Assembly (NCBI RefSeq): GCF_014396785.1 | Contig: NZ_CP060718.1 | Coordinates: 186,001-250,000 of the forward strand | From: Sphingomonas lutea | GTDB lineage: Bacteria; Pseudomonadota; Alphaproteobacteria; Sphingomonadales; Sphingomonadaceae | Direction: 5' to 3' | Length of the DNA stretch: 64,000 nt | Shown here: in pieces, positions 18,413 to 26,519 of the stretch | How positions within the stretch are numbered: position 1 is the first letter of the stretch | Layout: each line of letters begins with the position of its first letter | The notes under the pieces: generated by a model | Told to the model about the DNA's origin: nothing | The model's input: only the letters and a program-made list of their open reading frames with translations | Databases searched by the model: none | Translations under genes and position numbers: made by a program

Positions 18413-18940
18413 TTACCCCTTCCTCGCGCAGCGCGCGGCCGCTGCATCGATCGCCGTCGGTGCCCCAGCAAGCAAGTAGCGGTCGACGAAGCGGCGGCCC
18501 GCGGCGTCGCGCGCATCGATCCGCATCCCGCTAGCGCCCCGCGCTGCCTCGATCATCGCCTGCTCCTGCAGCGGTCCCCTGCTCCACGCCCAGCCGCCGC
18601 GGGCGACCAGCAGGAATTGTTGCGTGCCCACGGTTAGCATCACGCTGGAACCCGGTCGCGGCGCCCGGCTCAGCCGCGCGTGAAACTCGCCCCAGCGCCG
18701 CCGGTCGACCGAAAAGGCAAACCCCGCGATCGCCTGCATCTTGCCCTTGGCGGCAATGCGCAATGCGCGCGCCCGCGCCTCGCACACCCCGCCCCGGTCG
18801 ATCGCCGCCCAGGTCGGGTTGGCGTGGATCACGGTACCGGACGCGTGAGCAGCGCTGGCGCACGCCGCTACCGCTGTCAGTGCAAGCGCGGGCTGGCTAA
18901 ACCCCACCAAGCAGGACGTCCAAGGCGTCAATGATATCAA
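18413..18940 (-). CDS. Secreted protein of unknown function, 5' end overlapping ccdB
   Basis: Up to 175 residues. A hydrophobic stretch L-A-L-T-A-V-A-A-C-A-S-A-A-H-A acts as signal peptide or lipoprotein-like leader, and the mature part is small, basic and without a motif I recognise. The first ATG (18940) lies inside the last 44 bases of ccdB; an in-frame GTG at 18907 would place the start closer to the leader. Neither has a clear ribosome-binding site, and the leader lacks the usual basic start, so the original 5' end may have been replaced when ccdAB arrived. Confidence 0.55.
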   Translation of the reverse strand: MISLTPWTSCLVGFSQPALALTAVAACASAAHASGTVIHANPTWAAIDRGGVCEARARALRIAAKGKMQAIAGFAFSVDRRRWGEFHARLSRAPRPGSSVMLTVGTQQFLLVARGGWAWSRGPLQEQAMIEAARGASGMRIDARDAAGRRFVDRYLLAGAPTAIDAAAARCARKG

Positions 18941-19196
18941 AATGATGATCCCGCAGCGATGTTACGACCTCGCCAAGCTCTTTCTGCGCAACAGCGCCGG
19001 CGAGGTGCGTTGCCATCACATATTGCTGGCCTTCGATGATAAAGAGCGGATGTAGTCGGCGCGTCTCCGCTTGCCGGCCGCTGTGGGCGATCAGCGGCAC
19101 AACGAAGCGCGTCGGCAAACTGTCGAGCAGGTCGGCTTGGCAGTCCAAAACAAGCCCGGCCTCATCTCGTAGCCGTCGTGCATCGAATTGAGCCAA
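18897..19196 (-). CDS. ccdB: CcdB family toxin of a type II toxin-antitoxin pair
   Basis: A 99-residue protein. CcdB proteins poison DNA gyrase. The order A-Q-F-D-A, L-V-L-D-C-Q-A-D-L-L-D-S-L-P-T-R-F-V-V-P-L, H-P-L-F-x-I-E-G-Q-Q-Y-V-M-A-T and the ending D-A-L-D-V-L-L-G-G-V is the CcdB pattern. The ending lacks the Trp-Gly-Ile of the F-plasmid toxin, as usual in chromosomal members. The only sensible start is TTG 19196, since an in-frame stop lies 12 bases before it; a weak start would hold toxin synthesis below that of the antitoxin. It follows ccdA by 12 bases. Confidence 0.88.
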   Translation of the reverse strand: MAQFDARRLRDEAGLVLDCQADLLDSLPTRFVVPLIAHSGRQAETRRLHPLFIIEGQQYVMATHLAGAVAQKELGEVVTSLRDHHFDIIDALDVLLGGV

Positions 19197-19208
19197 CGCG
19201 TCTGCGAC

Positions 19209-19475
19209 CTAGAAAAGACGATACTTGGCGAGGGGGAGTCCATTTTCCTCGACATAGTTGTTCCACCACTGAAGCGCCGCCCGATTTTCCTCGAGCCAGG
19301 CTTCGCCGCGCGCAATCTTTACCGCCTTCTCCAGCCCCTCCGACGAGGCCTGCGAGATATTGACGCCAAGCTCGCGCGCTTCAGCGACTAGCGCGGCATC
19401 GAGCGAAACGTTGGTCGGCACGCTCTTTCTGCGACCACGCGGAGCTTTTTGAATGCGAGCATGATTCATGCGCAT
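19209..19475 (-). CDS. ccdA: CcdA-like antitoxin
   Basis: An 88-residue protein. Residues about 18-50 (R-K-S-V-P-T-N-V-S-L-D-A-A-L-V) are a ribbon-helix-helix DNA-binding domain, and the C-terminal part W-L-E-E-N-R-A-A-L-Q-W-W-N-N-Y-V-E is the CcdB-binding tail typical of CcdA. In CcdAB systems the complex represses its own promoter. ATG 19475 and ATG 19469 are both possible; both lie in a palindrome that may be the operator, and there is no Shine-Dalgarno sequence upstream, so the message may be leaderless. Confidence 0.87.
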   Translation of the reverse strand: MRMNHARIQKAPRGRRKSVPTNVSLDAALVAEARELGVNISQASSEGLEKAVKIARGEAWLEENRAALQWWNNYVEENGLPLAKYRLF

Positions 19476-19487
19476 AATTTATGCGCA
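19469..19487 (-). promoter_or_regulatory. Candidate ccdAB operator palindrome
   Basis: TGCGCATAATTTATGCGCA is a perfect 9-1-9 inverted repeat covering both candidate start codons of ccdA. Its place is that of a self-repression operator bound by the ribbon-helix-helix antitoxin; this function is inferred. Confidence 0.6.
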
Positions 19488-19671
19488 GTGTATGACCCAT
19501 GTGGCAAGCCTTGGCGGAGCGGAAAATCATCCATTCTTGCGGGATGGCTAGCAGTGTGCCACTTTTCCCTCGCTCGGTTTTGCGTTTGATTCGCCCGCAG
19601 GGGAGGCATGTCATGTACCGAGCGTTCCGCCACATCACGCTGCGCTCATCCGCTAACTAGCGGCGCCTCCC

Positions 19672-21042
19672 ATGTTCCTTGCCGAACTGCTCAGCCGCGC
19701 CGCGGCCGAGCTGGCCTTGTTCGCGGGTGTCGGGTTCCTGCTGTTCGCGCTCAACGACCTGCTTGTCGACCTGATCTACTTTGCCCGGCGCGGCTGGCGC
19801 GCGCTGACCGTGTACAGCCGCTATCCGCGTGCCTTCGCCAGCGAGATCAAGCCCGCGCCGGAGCCCGGCCTGATCGCCGTCTTCATTCCCGCGTGGGACG
19901 AATCGGCGGTCATCGCCGACATGCTGCGGGCGACGTTGCAGCGCTTCGACTACGCGAACTACATCCTCTTCGTCGGTCATTACCGCAACGATCCGGCGAC
20001 CGCCGCGGCGATCGCCAGCGTCGCCGACCCGCGCATCCATGCGGTGCAGATTGGCCATTCCGGCCCGACAACCAAGGCCGATTGCCTCAATCACCTCTAC
20101 GACGCCCTGATCGCGCATGAGATTGCGATCGGCCGCACCGCCAAGGCGGTGGTGCTGCACGATGCCGAGGATGTCGTTCACCCGCTCGAGCTCCGGCTGT
20201 TCGACCGCCTGATCGACCGCGCGGCGGTCATCCAGCTGCCCGTGCTGCCTTTGGTCGATCGCGGGTCGCGCTGGATCAGCGGCCATTATTGCGACGAGTT
20301 TGCCGAGGCGCATATCAAGGAGCTGGTCGTGCGCGAAGCCGTTGGCGCGGCGGTCCCGCTGGCCGGCGTCGGCTGCGCGATCGCGCGCAAACCGCTGGCC
20401 GAACTTGCTGCGCGCCAGGAGGGCAAGCCGTTCGCCGGCGCCAGCATGACCGAGGATTACGAACTTGGGCTCCGGCTCGGGGCGCGCGGCTTCAAGACGA
20501 TGTTCGTCCGTATCCCAGCGCAAGCCGGCGACCGGGGCGTCGTCGCAAGTCGCGGGCATTTTCCGGCCACGCTTGGCGCCGCCGTACGGCAGAAGGCCCG
20601 TTGGCTAGGCGGAATTGCGCTTTCCGGCTGGGACCGGCTGGGCTGGAGCGGGAGCTGGGGCGAACGCTGGATGCGGATGCGTGACCGGCGCGGGCCGATT
20701 GCCGCTTTGCTGCTGGTCGCGGCCTATCTGGCAGCGCTCCTCTGGTCGCAATTGTGGCTTGCCGAGGCACTGGGCGCGCCCGTCCAGGCGCGGCTCGACC
20801 CGGCGCTGACGGTGCTGTTGACGATCAACGCCTGGCTTCTCGCCTGGCGGATCCTGATGCGCGCGGCCTTCACGACCTCGGCCTACGGGCTGGCCGAAGG
20901 GTTGATGTCCATCCCGCGCCTGGTCATCGGCAACGTCATCGCCATGCTCGCCGCCGCGCGGGCCATATCCCAGCATATGAGCGGGGGACCGCGCCGCTGG
21001 GACAAGACGCGGCACATCTTCCCGGTGGAGTTAGCGCAATGA
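19672..21042 (+). CDS. NfrB-like membrane glycosyltransferase (GT2)
   Basis: A 456-residue protein of the bacteriophage N4 adsorption protein B type. Helix 1 (about 12-35) is followed by a cytosolic GT-A domain with F-I-P-A-W-D-E-S (71-78), H-D-A-E-D (163-167), M-T-E-D-Y-E-L-G near 263-270 and R-Q-K-A-R-W-L-G-G near 305-313, which are the D, DxD-like, TED and QxxRW sites of processive GT2 enzymes; three or more helices follow. In E. coli, NfrB makes the surface glycan that N4 uses as receptor. The C-terminal MshEN-like domain of long NfrB proteins is absent. The stop overlaps the next start as ATGA. Confidence 0.85.
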   Translation: MFLAELLSRAAAELALFAGVGFLLFALNDLLVDLIYFARRGWRALTVYSRYPRAFASEIKPAPEPGLIAVFIPAWDESAVIADMLRATLQRFDYANYILFVGHYRNDPATAAAIASVADPRIHAVQIGHSGPTTKADCLNHLYDALIAHEIAIGRTAKAVVLHDAEDVVHPLELRLFDRLIDRAAVIQLPVLPLVDRGSRWISGHYCDEFAEAHIKELVVREAVGAAVPLAGVGCAIARKPLAELAARQEGKPFAGASMTEDYELGLRLGARGFKTMFVRIPAQAGDRGVVASRGHFPATLGAAVRQKARWLGGIALSGWDRLGWSGSWGERWMRMRDRRGPIAALLLVAAYLAALLWSQLWLAEALGAPVQARLDPALTVLLTINAWLLAWRILMRAAFTTSAYGLAEGLMSIPRLVIGNVIAMLAAARAISQHMSGGPRRWDKTRHIFPVELAQ

Positions 21043-22127
21043 GCCCGTCCCTGCGCTTCCTCGCACTGGCGCTGGTCGGTTGGGGCGTGTTGCGTGCCGC
21101 AACGCTCGACAAATTGCCGGGGCGCGAACTGTTCGCGGTGCAGCCGAGCGAAGCGCGCGTGCCGCCCATCGTCCCAACCCAGTTCGCGCCGATCGAACCA
21201 ATCGCGCCGCAGCAGGCGGAGAGCGCGGGAATGATGCCGGGCTATCCCTATGTCTACGGCGCCATGCCGCAATCCTATCCCGTGGTCATCCGCCCGATGA
21301 TCATGCCCGCGCAATACCCCGGCACATCGCTTCCGGCCCAGCCGTCCGCGCCGACCGCCGAACCGCTGTTCTACGGCCCGATCCCCGGCCTCGACGACTG
21401 GACGCTTCCACAGATGGCGCAAGCCTCGCGTCCGGCGCGGCGATCCGCCGGCATCCCGCCGACCCAAAGCGTGCCGGCCGTGCCTGCCAAGCCCGCGCTC
21501 GACCGGCTCCAGCTGACTGCCTGGGCGCTGATGCGCGGCCAGCAGGGCCAACCGCTCGGTCCCAGCTCGCTCGCCAACGGCGGGCAGCTCGGCGGAGGCC
21601 AGGCCGGGGCGCGGCTATCGATCCACGCCACGCGGCAGATTGCCGGCGTGCTGCGCACCAGCACCGACGTCGGGCGGCGCGGCGGCGAAGTGGCCGCGGG
21701 GCTGCGCGTGCAGCCGGTCAGCGGGCTCCCCGTCTGGATCACTGCCGAGCGGCGCCAGCGCATCGGCCGCGCCGGCACCGGACGCAACGCCTTCGCCCTC
21801 TTTGCCGAAGCCGGCCTGTATCAGAGCCCGCTGCCGTGGGGCTTTGCGCTCGACGCTTATCTGCAGGGCGGCGTGGTCGGGGTGCGCAGCCGCGATGCCT
21901 TTGCCGATGGCGCACTGGCGATTTCGCGGCCAGTGTTCGGCCGTTTCAGCGCCGGCGCGGGCGCGTGGGGCGGGGTGCAGCCCGGCCTCTACCGCCTCGA
22001 CGCCGGGCCGCGCGTCAGCATGAAGGTGCGCGACAATGTGCGCATCCACCTCGACTGGCGCCAGCGCGTCGCCGGCAACGCCGCTCCCGGCTCCGGCCCG
22101 GCGGTCACCCTGGCAGGCAATTTCTGA
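21039..22127 (+). CDS. Outer-membrane-like protein with NfrA C-terminal-type beta-barrel
   Basis: A 362-residue protein. An N-terminal hydrophobic leader (V-G-W-G-V-L-R-A-A) precedes about 125 Pro-rich, low-complexity residues. From about residue 190 the chain alternates like a beta-barrel (A-A-G-L-R-V-Q-P, V-W-I-T-A-E-R-R-Q-R-I-G, L-F-A-E-A-G-L-Y-Q) and ends in aromatic Phe, as outer-membrane barrels do. The segment resembles the C-terminal part of NfrA, the outer-membrane partner of NfrB, but the tetratricopeptide region of NfrA is missing. Translational coupling to the NfrB-like gene supports one export pathway; the family assignment is inference. Confidence 0.65.
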   Translation: MSPSLRFLALALVGWGVLRAATLDKLPGRELFAVQPSEARVPPIVPTQFAPIEPIAPQQAESAGMMPGYPYVYGAMPQSYPVVIRPMIMPAQYPGTSLPAQPSAPTAEPLFYGPIPGLDDWTLPQMAQASRPARRSAGIPPTQSVPAVPAKPALDRLQLTAWALMRGQQGQPLGPSSLANGGQLGGGQAGARLSIHATRQIAGVLRTSTDVGRRGGEVAAGLRVQPVSGLPVWITAERRQRIGRAGTGRNAFALFAEAGLYQSPLPWGFALDAYLQGGVVGVRSRDAFADGALAISRPVFGRFSAGAGAWGGVQPGLYRLDAGPRVSMKVRDNVRIHLDWRQRVAGNAAPGSGPAVTLAGNF

Positions 22128-22227
22128 GCCGAGCGGCGAGCGCGGGATTTAGACAGCACGCATTAGCCCCCGGCGCGCGCAAGCTTGGCCCGCGGCGCCT
22201 TTTGCGGCTAGTCCTGCTGGCCAGCCG

Positions 22228-23136
22228 ATGGACATTTACCTTCCGATCGCCGGTCAGTCGGTCAACGCGCTCTTCATCGTCGCGCTCGGCTTTCTGGTGG
22301 GCATCCTTTCTGGCATGTTCGGCGTAGGCGGCGGCTTCCTGACGACGCCGCTGCTGATCTTCTACGGCATCCCGCCATCCGTCGCCGTCGCATCGGCAGC
22401 GACGCAGATTACCGGCGCAAGCGTGTCGGGCGTGATGGTCCATGCGCGCAAGAGCGGCGTCGATCTCCACATGGGCCTGGTGATGATCGTGGGCGGGCTC
22501 GTCGGCTCGCTTGCCGGTGCAGCCATCTTCCGCGCGCTTCAGGCCAGCGGGCAGATCGACGTGGTGATCGGCGCCCTCTACGTCCTGATCCTCGGCGGCA
22601 TCGGCGCGCTGATGTTGCGCGATGCGCTGGTTGGCCTCGGCTATGTCAAGGCCAGCGCCAGTGCCAGTCCGCCGCGGCACAATCGCTGGGTGGCGTCCCT
22701 GCCCCTGCGCTGGCGCTTCTACGCGTCCGGGCTTTACATCTCTCCGCTGGCGCCCCTCGCGCTGGGCTTCGTCGCCGGCATCCTCACCATGCTGCTCGGA
22801 ATCGGCGGCGGCTTCATCCTCGTGCCCGCGATGATCTATCTGCTCGGCATGGCCGCGCGCGTCGTCGTCGGCACCAGCCTGGTGATGATCCTCGCGATCA
22901 GCGCGGCGACCACGATGATCCACGCGCTGACGACGCAGGCGGTCGACATCGTCCTTGCCGGCCTGTTGCTCATCGGCGGCGTGATCGGCGCGCAATATGG
23001 CGCGCTGTTCACCACGCGCATCAAGCCAGACCTGCTGCGTCTGGCGCTGGGCTTCATCATCCTCGTCGTCGCGCTGCGCATGGCACTTGGCCTCGCCTGG
23101 CAACCCGACGAAATCTACTCGATCGAATATCTGTGA
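22228..23136 (+). CDS. TauE/SafE family sulfite/sulfoacetate-type exporter
   Basis: A 302-residue membrane protein with about eight helices built as two repeats. The hallmarks are S-G-M-F-G-V-G-G-G-F-L-T-T-P in the first half and T-M-L-L-G-I-G-G-G-F-I-L-V-P in the second. Family members export sulfite or sulfonates in the inner membrane. The stop overlaps the GTG start of the TIGR02186 gene, a pairing seen widely in alphaproteobacteria. The sulfate-activation genes at 35326-38180 are not adjacent, so no direct link is shown. Confidence 0.9.
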   Translation: MDIYLPIAGQSVNALFIVALGFLVGILSGMFGVGGGFLTTPLLIFYGIPPSVAVASAATQITGASVSGVMVHARKSGVDLHMGLVMIVGGLVGSLAGAAIFRALQASGQIDVVIGALYVLILGGIGALMLRDALVGLGYVKASASASPPRHNRWVASLPLRWRFYASGLYISPLAPLALGFVAGILTMLLGIGGGFILVPAMIYLLGMAARVVVGTSLVMILAISAATTMIHALTTQAVDIVLAGLLLIGGVIGAQYGALFTTRIKPDLLRLALGFIILVVALRMALGLAWQPDEIYSIEYL

Positions 23137-23900
23137 ACGCGCGCCTCCGGCTTGCCCTGATATCGCTGCTGACGCCGCTGCTGATGGCGCAGGCCAAGCC
23201 CGTCCTGGTCCCCGACATCTCCGCGCGGGAAGTGCAGATTCGCTACAGCTTCACGGGCGCCCAGCTGCTTCTGTTCGGGGCGATCATCTATCCCGGCGGG
23301 CGCCCGCCCGAAGAGCCGGCCGACATCGTCGTCGTGCTGCGCGGGCCGGTGCAGCCCATCCTCATCCGCGAAAAGCAGAAGATCGCCGGCATCTGGATGA
23401 ATGCCGACTCGGCCCGCTTCCGGTCGGCGCCCTCCTTTTACGCGGTCGCCTCGTCGCGCCCGATTGCGGAACTGGTCGATGAGCGCACGGCCGCCATCTA
23501 CGAAATGGGCGTCGGCAATCTCCAATTGTCGCCCGGCGGCGGCAATTTGCCCGAAAAGGAACGCCGCTTCGAAGCCGGCCTCCTCGACCTGCGCAAGCGC
23601 CAGGCGCTCTATTCGGAGAATCCGCGCGGGGTCGAGATCACCGATCGCGTTCTCTACCGCGCCACCATCCGCATTCCCAGCCAGGTCCCGGTTGGGACCT
23701 ACACGGCCGAAACCTTCCTGATCGACGGCAAGGACGTGATTGCGGTTGCGACGCGCGACATCCAGATCAACAAGTTCGGCTTCGAACGCTTTGTCGCGGC
23801 AGCTGCCGAACGCCACGGTTTGCTCTATGGCTTGGCGGCAGTTGTCCTGTCGCTTTTCCTTGGCTGGACGGCCGCAGCCGCCTTCCGGCGCCGCATCTAG
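23133..23900 (+). CDS. TIGR02186 family protein
   Basis: A 255-residue protein with a signal peptide (about residues 1-21), a periplasmic beta-rich domain beginning with V-P-D-I-S-A-R-E-V-Q-I-R-Y-S-F-T-G-A-Q-L, and a C-terminal membrane helix (about 228-250) followed by R-R-R. TIGR02186 proteins have unknown function and are almost always next to a TauE/SafE transporter, so they are thought to work with it. GTG 23133 overlaps the transporter stop. Confidence 0.88.
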   Translation: MNARLRLALISLLTPLLMAQAKPVLVPDISAREVQIRYSFTGAQLLLFGAIIYPGGRPPEEPADIVVVLRGPVQPILIREKQKIAGIWMNADSARFRSAPSFYAVASSRPIAELVDERTAAIYEMGVGNLQLSPGGGNLPEKERRFEAGLLDLRKRQALYSENPRGVEITDRVLYRATIRIPSQVPVGTYTAETFLIDGKDVIAVATRDIQINKFGFERFVAAAAERHGLLYGLAAVVLSLFLGWTAAAAFRRRI

Positions 23901-23975
23901 CAGAACGCGTTCCTAAGCCAATCTTAACCGCTTCCGCCTAAATGCTTTTCGCACCACCGGTGGAGTAGGCTTAAG

Positions 23976-25661
23976 ATGAACGATCAACCCAATCTGCGGC
24001 AGTTCGTGGATCAGATCAGCAGCTTCAGCGAGGAGGAGACGCCGTCTGCGCCCGCCGCGAAGCCCGCGCAGAAGCTGTCGCCCATCGGGAGGGTGGTGGA
24101 AATTGCCGGCTCCGGCTCGCAAGTCCGTCTCGACGGCGCAGCGCTGACCGCGACGCAGGCCAATCCGGACGCGTCGGTCGCCATGTCGGGTCAGGTCGGC
24201 AGCCAGGTCAAGATGATCGTCGGCGCAAACTGGCTGATCGCCAACGTGCGCACGATGCGCGAGGGCGATGAGGGCGAAATCGTCGCGCAGATCGATTTCC
24301 TGGGTGAAGGTACCAAGGATTCGAGCGGCCGCATCAGCAACTTTCGCCGCGGCGTGACGCGTTATCCGATACCCGGATCGGAAGTGCATCCCGTGTCGAC
24401 CGAAGACTTGCGCGCGGTGTTTGCAGCAAGCGACGAGCCGCATATCGAAATTGGCACCGTCTATCCGACCGAGGATATTCGCGGCGCTCTCTACGTCGAT
24501 CCGATGCTGTCGAAGCATTTCGCCATCCTGGGATCGACCGGTACCGGCAAATCGACCTCGGTCGCGCTCATCCTTCACCGCATTTCCCAGTTGTCGCCCG
24601 AAGGTCACATCGTGATGATCGACCCGCACGGCGAATATTCTGCGGCGTTCAAGGGCTGCGGGGAAATCTTCAACGCGGACAACCTGCAGTTGCCCTATTG
24701 GCTGATGAACTTCGAAGAGCATTGCGAAGTCCTGCTGACCACCGATGGGGCGGAGCGGCAGCGCGATGCCGACATCCTGGCGAAATGCCTGCTGGCGGCG
24801 CGAATGAAGGGCAAGGCCGCCGAAACGCTCGGCAAGGTCACTGTCGACAGCCCGATCCCCTACCTGCTCGCGGATCTCAACACGATCCTCGTCAATGAGA
24901 TGGGCAAGCTCGACCGGGCCGGCGACACGCTGCCGTACCAGCGGCTCAAGACCAAGCTCGACGAGCTGAAGTCCGACCCGCGCTACACCTTCATGTTCTC
25001 GGGCATGCTGGTCAGCGATTCGATGGGCAGCTTCATCGCCAAGCTGTTCCGCCTGCCCAGCCACGGCAAGCCGATCTCCATCGTCGACGTGTCCGGCGTT
25101 CCGTCCGAAGTCACCTCGGTCGTGGTCTCGGTGCTGGCGCGCATGGTGTTCGACTATGCCATCTGGTCGCGGACCGAAGCGCAGCGCCCGCTGCTGCTGG
25201 TCTGCGAGGAAGCGCACCGCTACGTTCCCAAGGATGAGAATGCGAATGGCCAGGCCGTGCGCAAGATCCTCGAGCGGATCGCCAAGGAAGGCCGTAAGTA
25301 CGGCGTCTCGCTCGGCCTCATCACGCAGCGTCCGTCGGATTTGGCCGAAGGCGTGCTGTCGCAGTGCGGTACGATCATCTCCATGCGCCTCAACAACGAC
25401 CGCGACCAGGCCTGCGTCCGAGCGGCGATGCCGGAAGGCGCGCGCGGGTTCCTCGATGCCATTCCTGCGCTGCGCAATCGCGAATGCATCGTCTGCGGTG
25501 AAGGTGTCGCCATTCCGATTCGCGTGCGTTTCGACGACCTCGAGCCGGAGAAGCGTCCGGCCTCGTCCGACCCGAGCTTCGCTCGGCTGTGGTGTGAAAC
25601 CGGCGACGAAGCCGGTATCATCCAACGCACCATCAAGCGCTGGCGCGGCCACGGCCGTTAA
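23976..25661 (+). CDS. HerA-type ATPase (DUF87, FtsK/HerA superfamily)
   Basis: A 561-residue cytosolic ATPase. An N-terminal HAS-barrel-like region (about 35-130) precedes Walker A G-S-T-G-T-G-K-S-T at 186-194, I-D-P-H-G-E-Y-S in the HerA helper position, Walker B L-L-L-V-C-E-E-A-H near 409-417, and the arginine-finger region Q-R-P-S-D-L. HerA proteins are hexameric DNA translocases that work with NurA nuclease in archaea; bacterial members are poorly known. No nurA, SIR2 or other partner nuclease is adjacent, so a defence role is not supported here. The gene starts 76 bases after the TIGR02186 stop. Confidence 0.9.
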   Translation: MNDQPNLRQFVDQISSFSEEETPSAPAAKPAQKLSPIGRVVEIAGSGSQVRLDGAALTATQANPDASVAMSGQVGSQVKMIVGANWLIANVRTMREGDEGEIVAQIDFLGEGTKDSSGRISNFRRGVTRYPIPGSEVHPVSTEDLRAVFAASDEPHIEIGTVYPTEDIRGALYVDPMLSKHFAILGSTGTGKSTSVALILHRISQLSPEGHIVMIDPHGEYSAAFKGCGEIFNADNLQLPYWLMNFEEHCEVLLTTDGAERQRDADILAKCLLAARMKGKAAETLGKVTVDSPIPYLLADLNTILVNEMGKLDRAGDTLPYQRLKTKLDELKSDPRYTFMFSGMLVSDSMGSFIAKLFRLPSHGKPISIVDVSGVPSEVTSVVVSVLARMVFDYAIWSRTEAQRPLLLVCEEAHRYVPKDENANGQAVRKILERIAKEGRKYGVSLGLITQRPSDLAEGVLSQCGTIISMRLNNDRDQACVRAAMPEGARGFLDAIPALRNRECIVCGEGVAIPIRVRFDDLEPEKRPASSDPSFARLWCETGDEAGIIQRTIKRWRGHGR

Positions 25662-25697
25662 GGCCCGCCGCTGCCTCGGCGCGCGGTCGCTCAGGCG

Positions 25698-26519
25698 GTG
25701 AAGCGGCCGAACCCATGGCTGGTCGGCTTGGCGGTCCTCTTTGGAGGCCTGCTGATCCTGGCTGCGGCTTATCGTCTCGTTTCAACCTACGCATATGAAA
25801 CGACCGCGCGGTCGCTGCTGGCGCGCACGCCCGAAGCGCCAAGAATATGGGCGCATCGCGTCAACTCGATCGGCGCCTTGCTCGAAGCGAAGTCTTTGTT
25901 CGCTGGGGTCGAGGTCGATCTGGTGTTCGATCCTCGAACGCAGCGCTTCGACGTGCGGCACCCGCCCGCGCCCAGCACTGGCTTGAATCTCGACGCTTAT
26001 CTCGCGGCGGCGGCAGACCGCCCGAATCTCCGCCTGTGGCTCGACTGGAAGAATCCGAGACCGGACAATCTGGCCCAGGCCATGCGCGAATTCGGCCGTC
26101 TCGACGCCAAATACCGCATCCGCGGTCGAGCGCTGGTCGAAACGCCGTCGGATGCGACCTTCCCCGAAATCGTCTCCGTTTCCGGCAGTGGCTTTCGACA
26201 CGGCTTCTACCTGCCGACCGAGCGCATTGCGGCGGCCCTCGGACAGGGCCCGCAAGCCACGGACCGGCTGGGTGCCGAGCTCCGCGCGACCATCGACAGG
26301 GGCCGCTTCGGCGCAGTCACCTACGATGCCCGCCTGCAGCCTTTCGTCGACCGCGAGCTGGACCGCTTTCTTACAGCGCGCAAGATCCACCGCTTCAGCT
26401 GGGACATCGGGATCAACAGCGGCGACCCGCTGACCCGCGCCGGCACACTTTCCCGGACGGTCCGCGAACGAAAGCTCGACGCTCTCCTGATCGTCTTCCC
26501 CTCCCGTTACCGCGTCTGA
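25698..26519 (+). CDS. Membrane-anchored phosphodiesterase-like protein (GDPD/FAM151-like)
   Basis: A 273-residue protein with one N-terminal membrane helix (about 8-28). The mature part starts W-A-H-R-V-N-S and continues G-V-E-V-D-L-V-F-D, the His-Arg-x-Asn and Glu-x-Asp layout of PLC-like TIM barrels such as glycerophosphodiester phosphodiesterases and the FAM151/menorin group; L-W-L-D-W-K-N further on also fits the latter. It probably acts on a phosphodiester or similar substrate outside the cytosol, but the substrate is unknown. Start is GTG 25698. Its last 13 bases overlap the convergent esterase gene. Confidence 0.65.
   Translation: MKRPNPWLVGLAVLFGGLLILAAAYRLVSTYAYETTARSLLARTPEAPRIWAHRVNSIGALLEAKSLFAGVEVDLVFDPRTQRFDVRHPPAPSTGLNLDAYLAAAADRPNLRLWLDWKNPRPDNLAQAMREFGRLDAKYRIRGRALVETPSDATFPEIVSVSGSGFRHGFYLPTERIAAALGQGPQATDRLGAELRATIDRGRFGAVTYDARLQPFVDRELDRFLTARKIHRFSWDIGINSGDPLTRAGTLSRTVRERKLDALLIVFPSRYRV

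Noticed and set aside
23976..25661. HerA-type ATPase as part of a phage-defence system
   Set aside because: No NurA, SIR2, DUF4297 or other effector gene is adjacent; the neighbours are a sulfur transporter pair and a phosphodiesterase-like protein. A housekeeping DNA-related role is equally likely.
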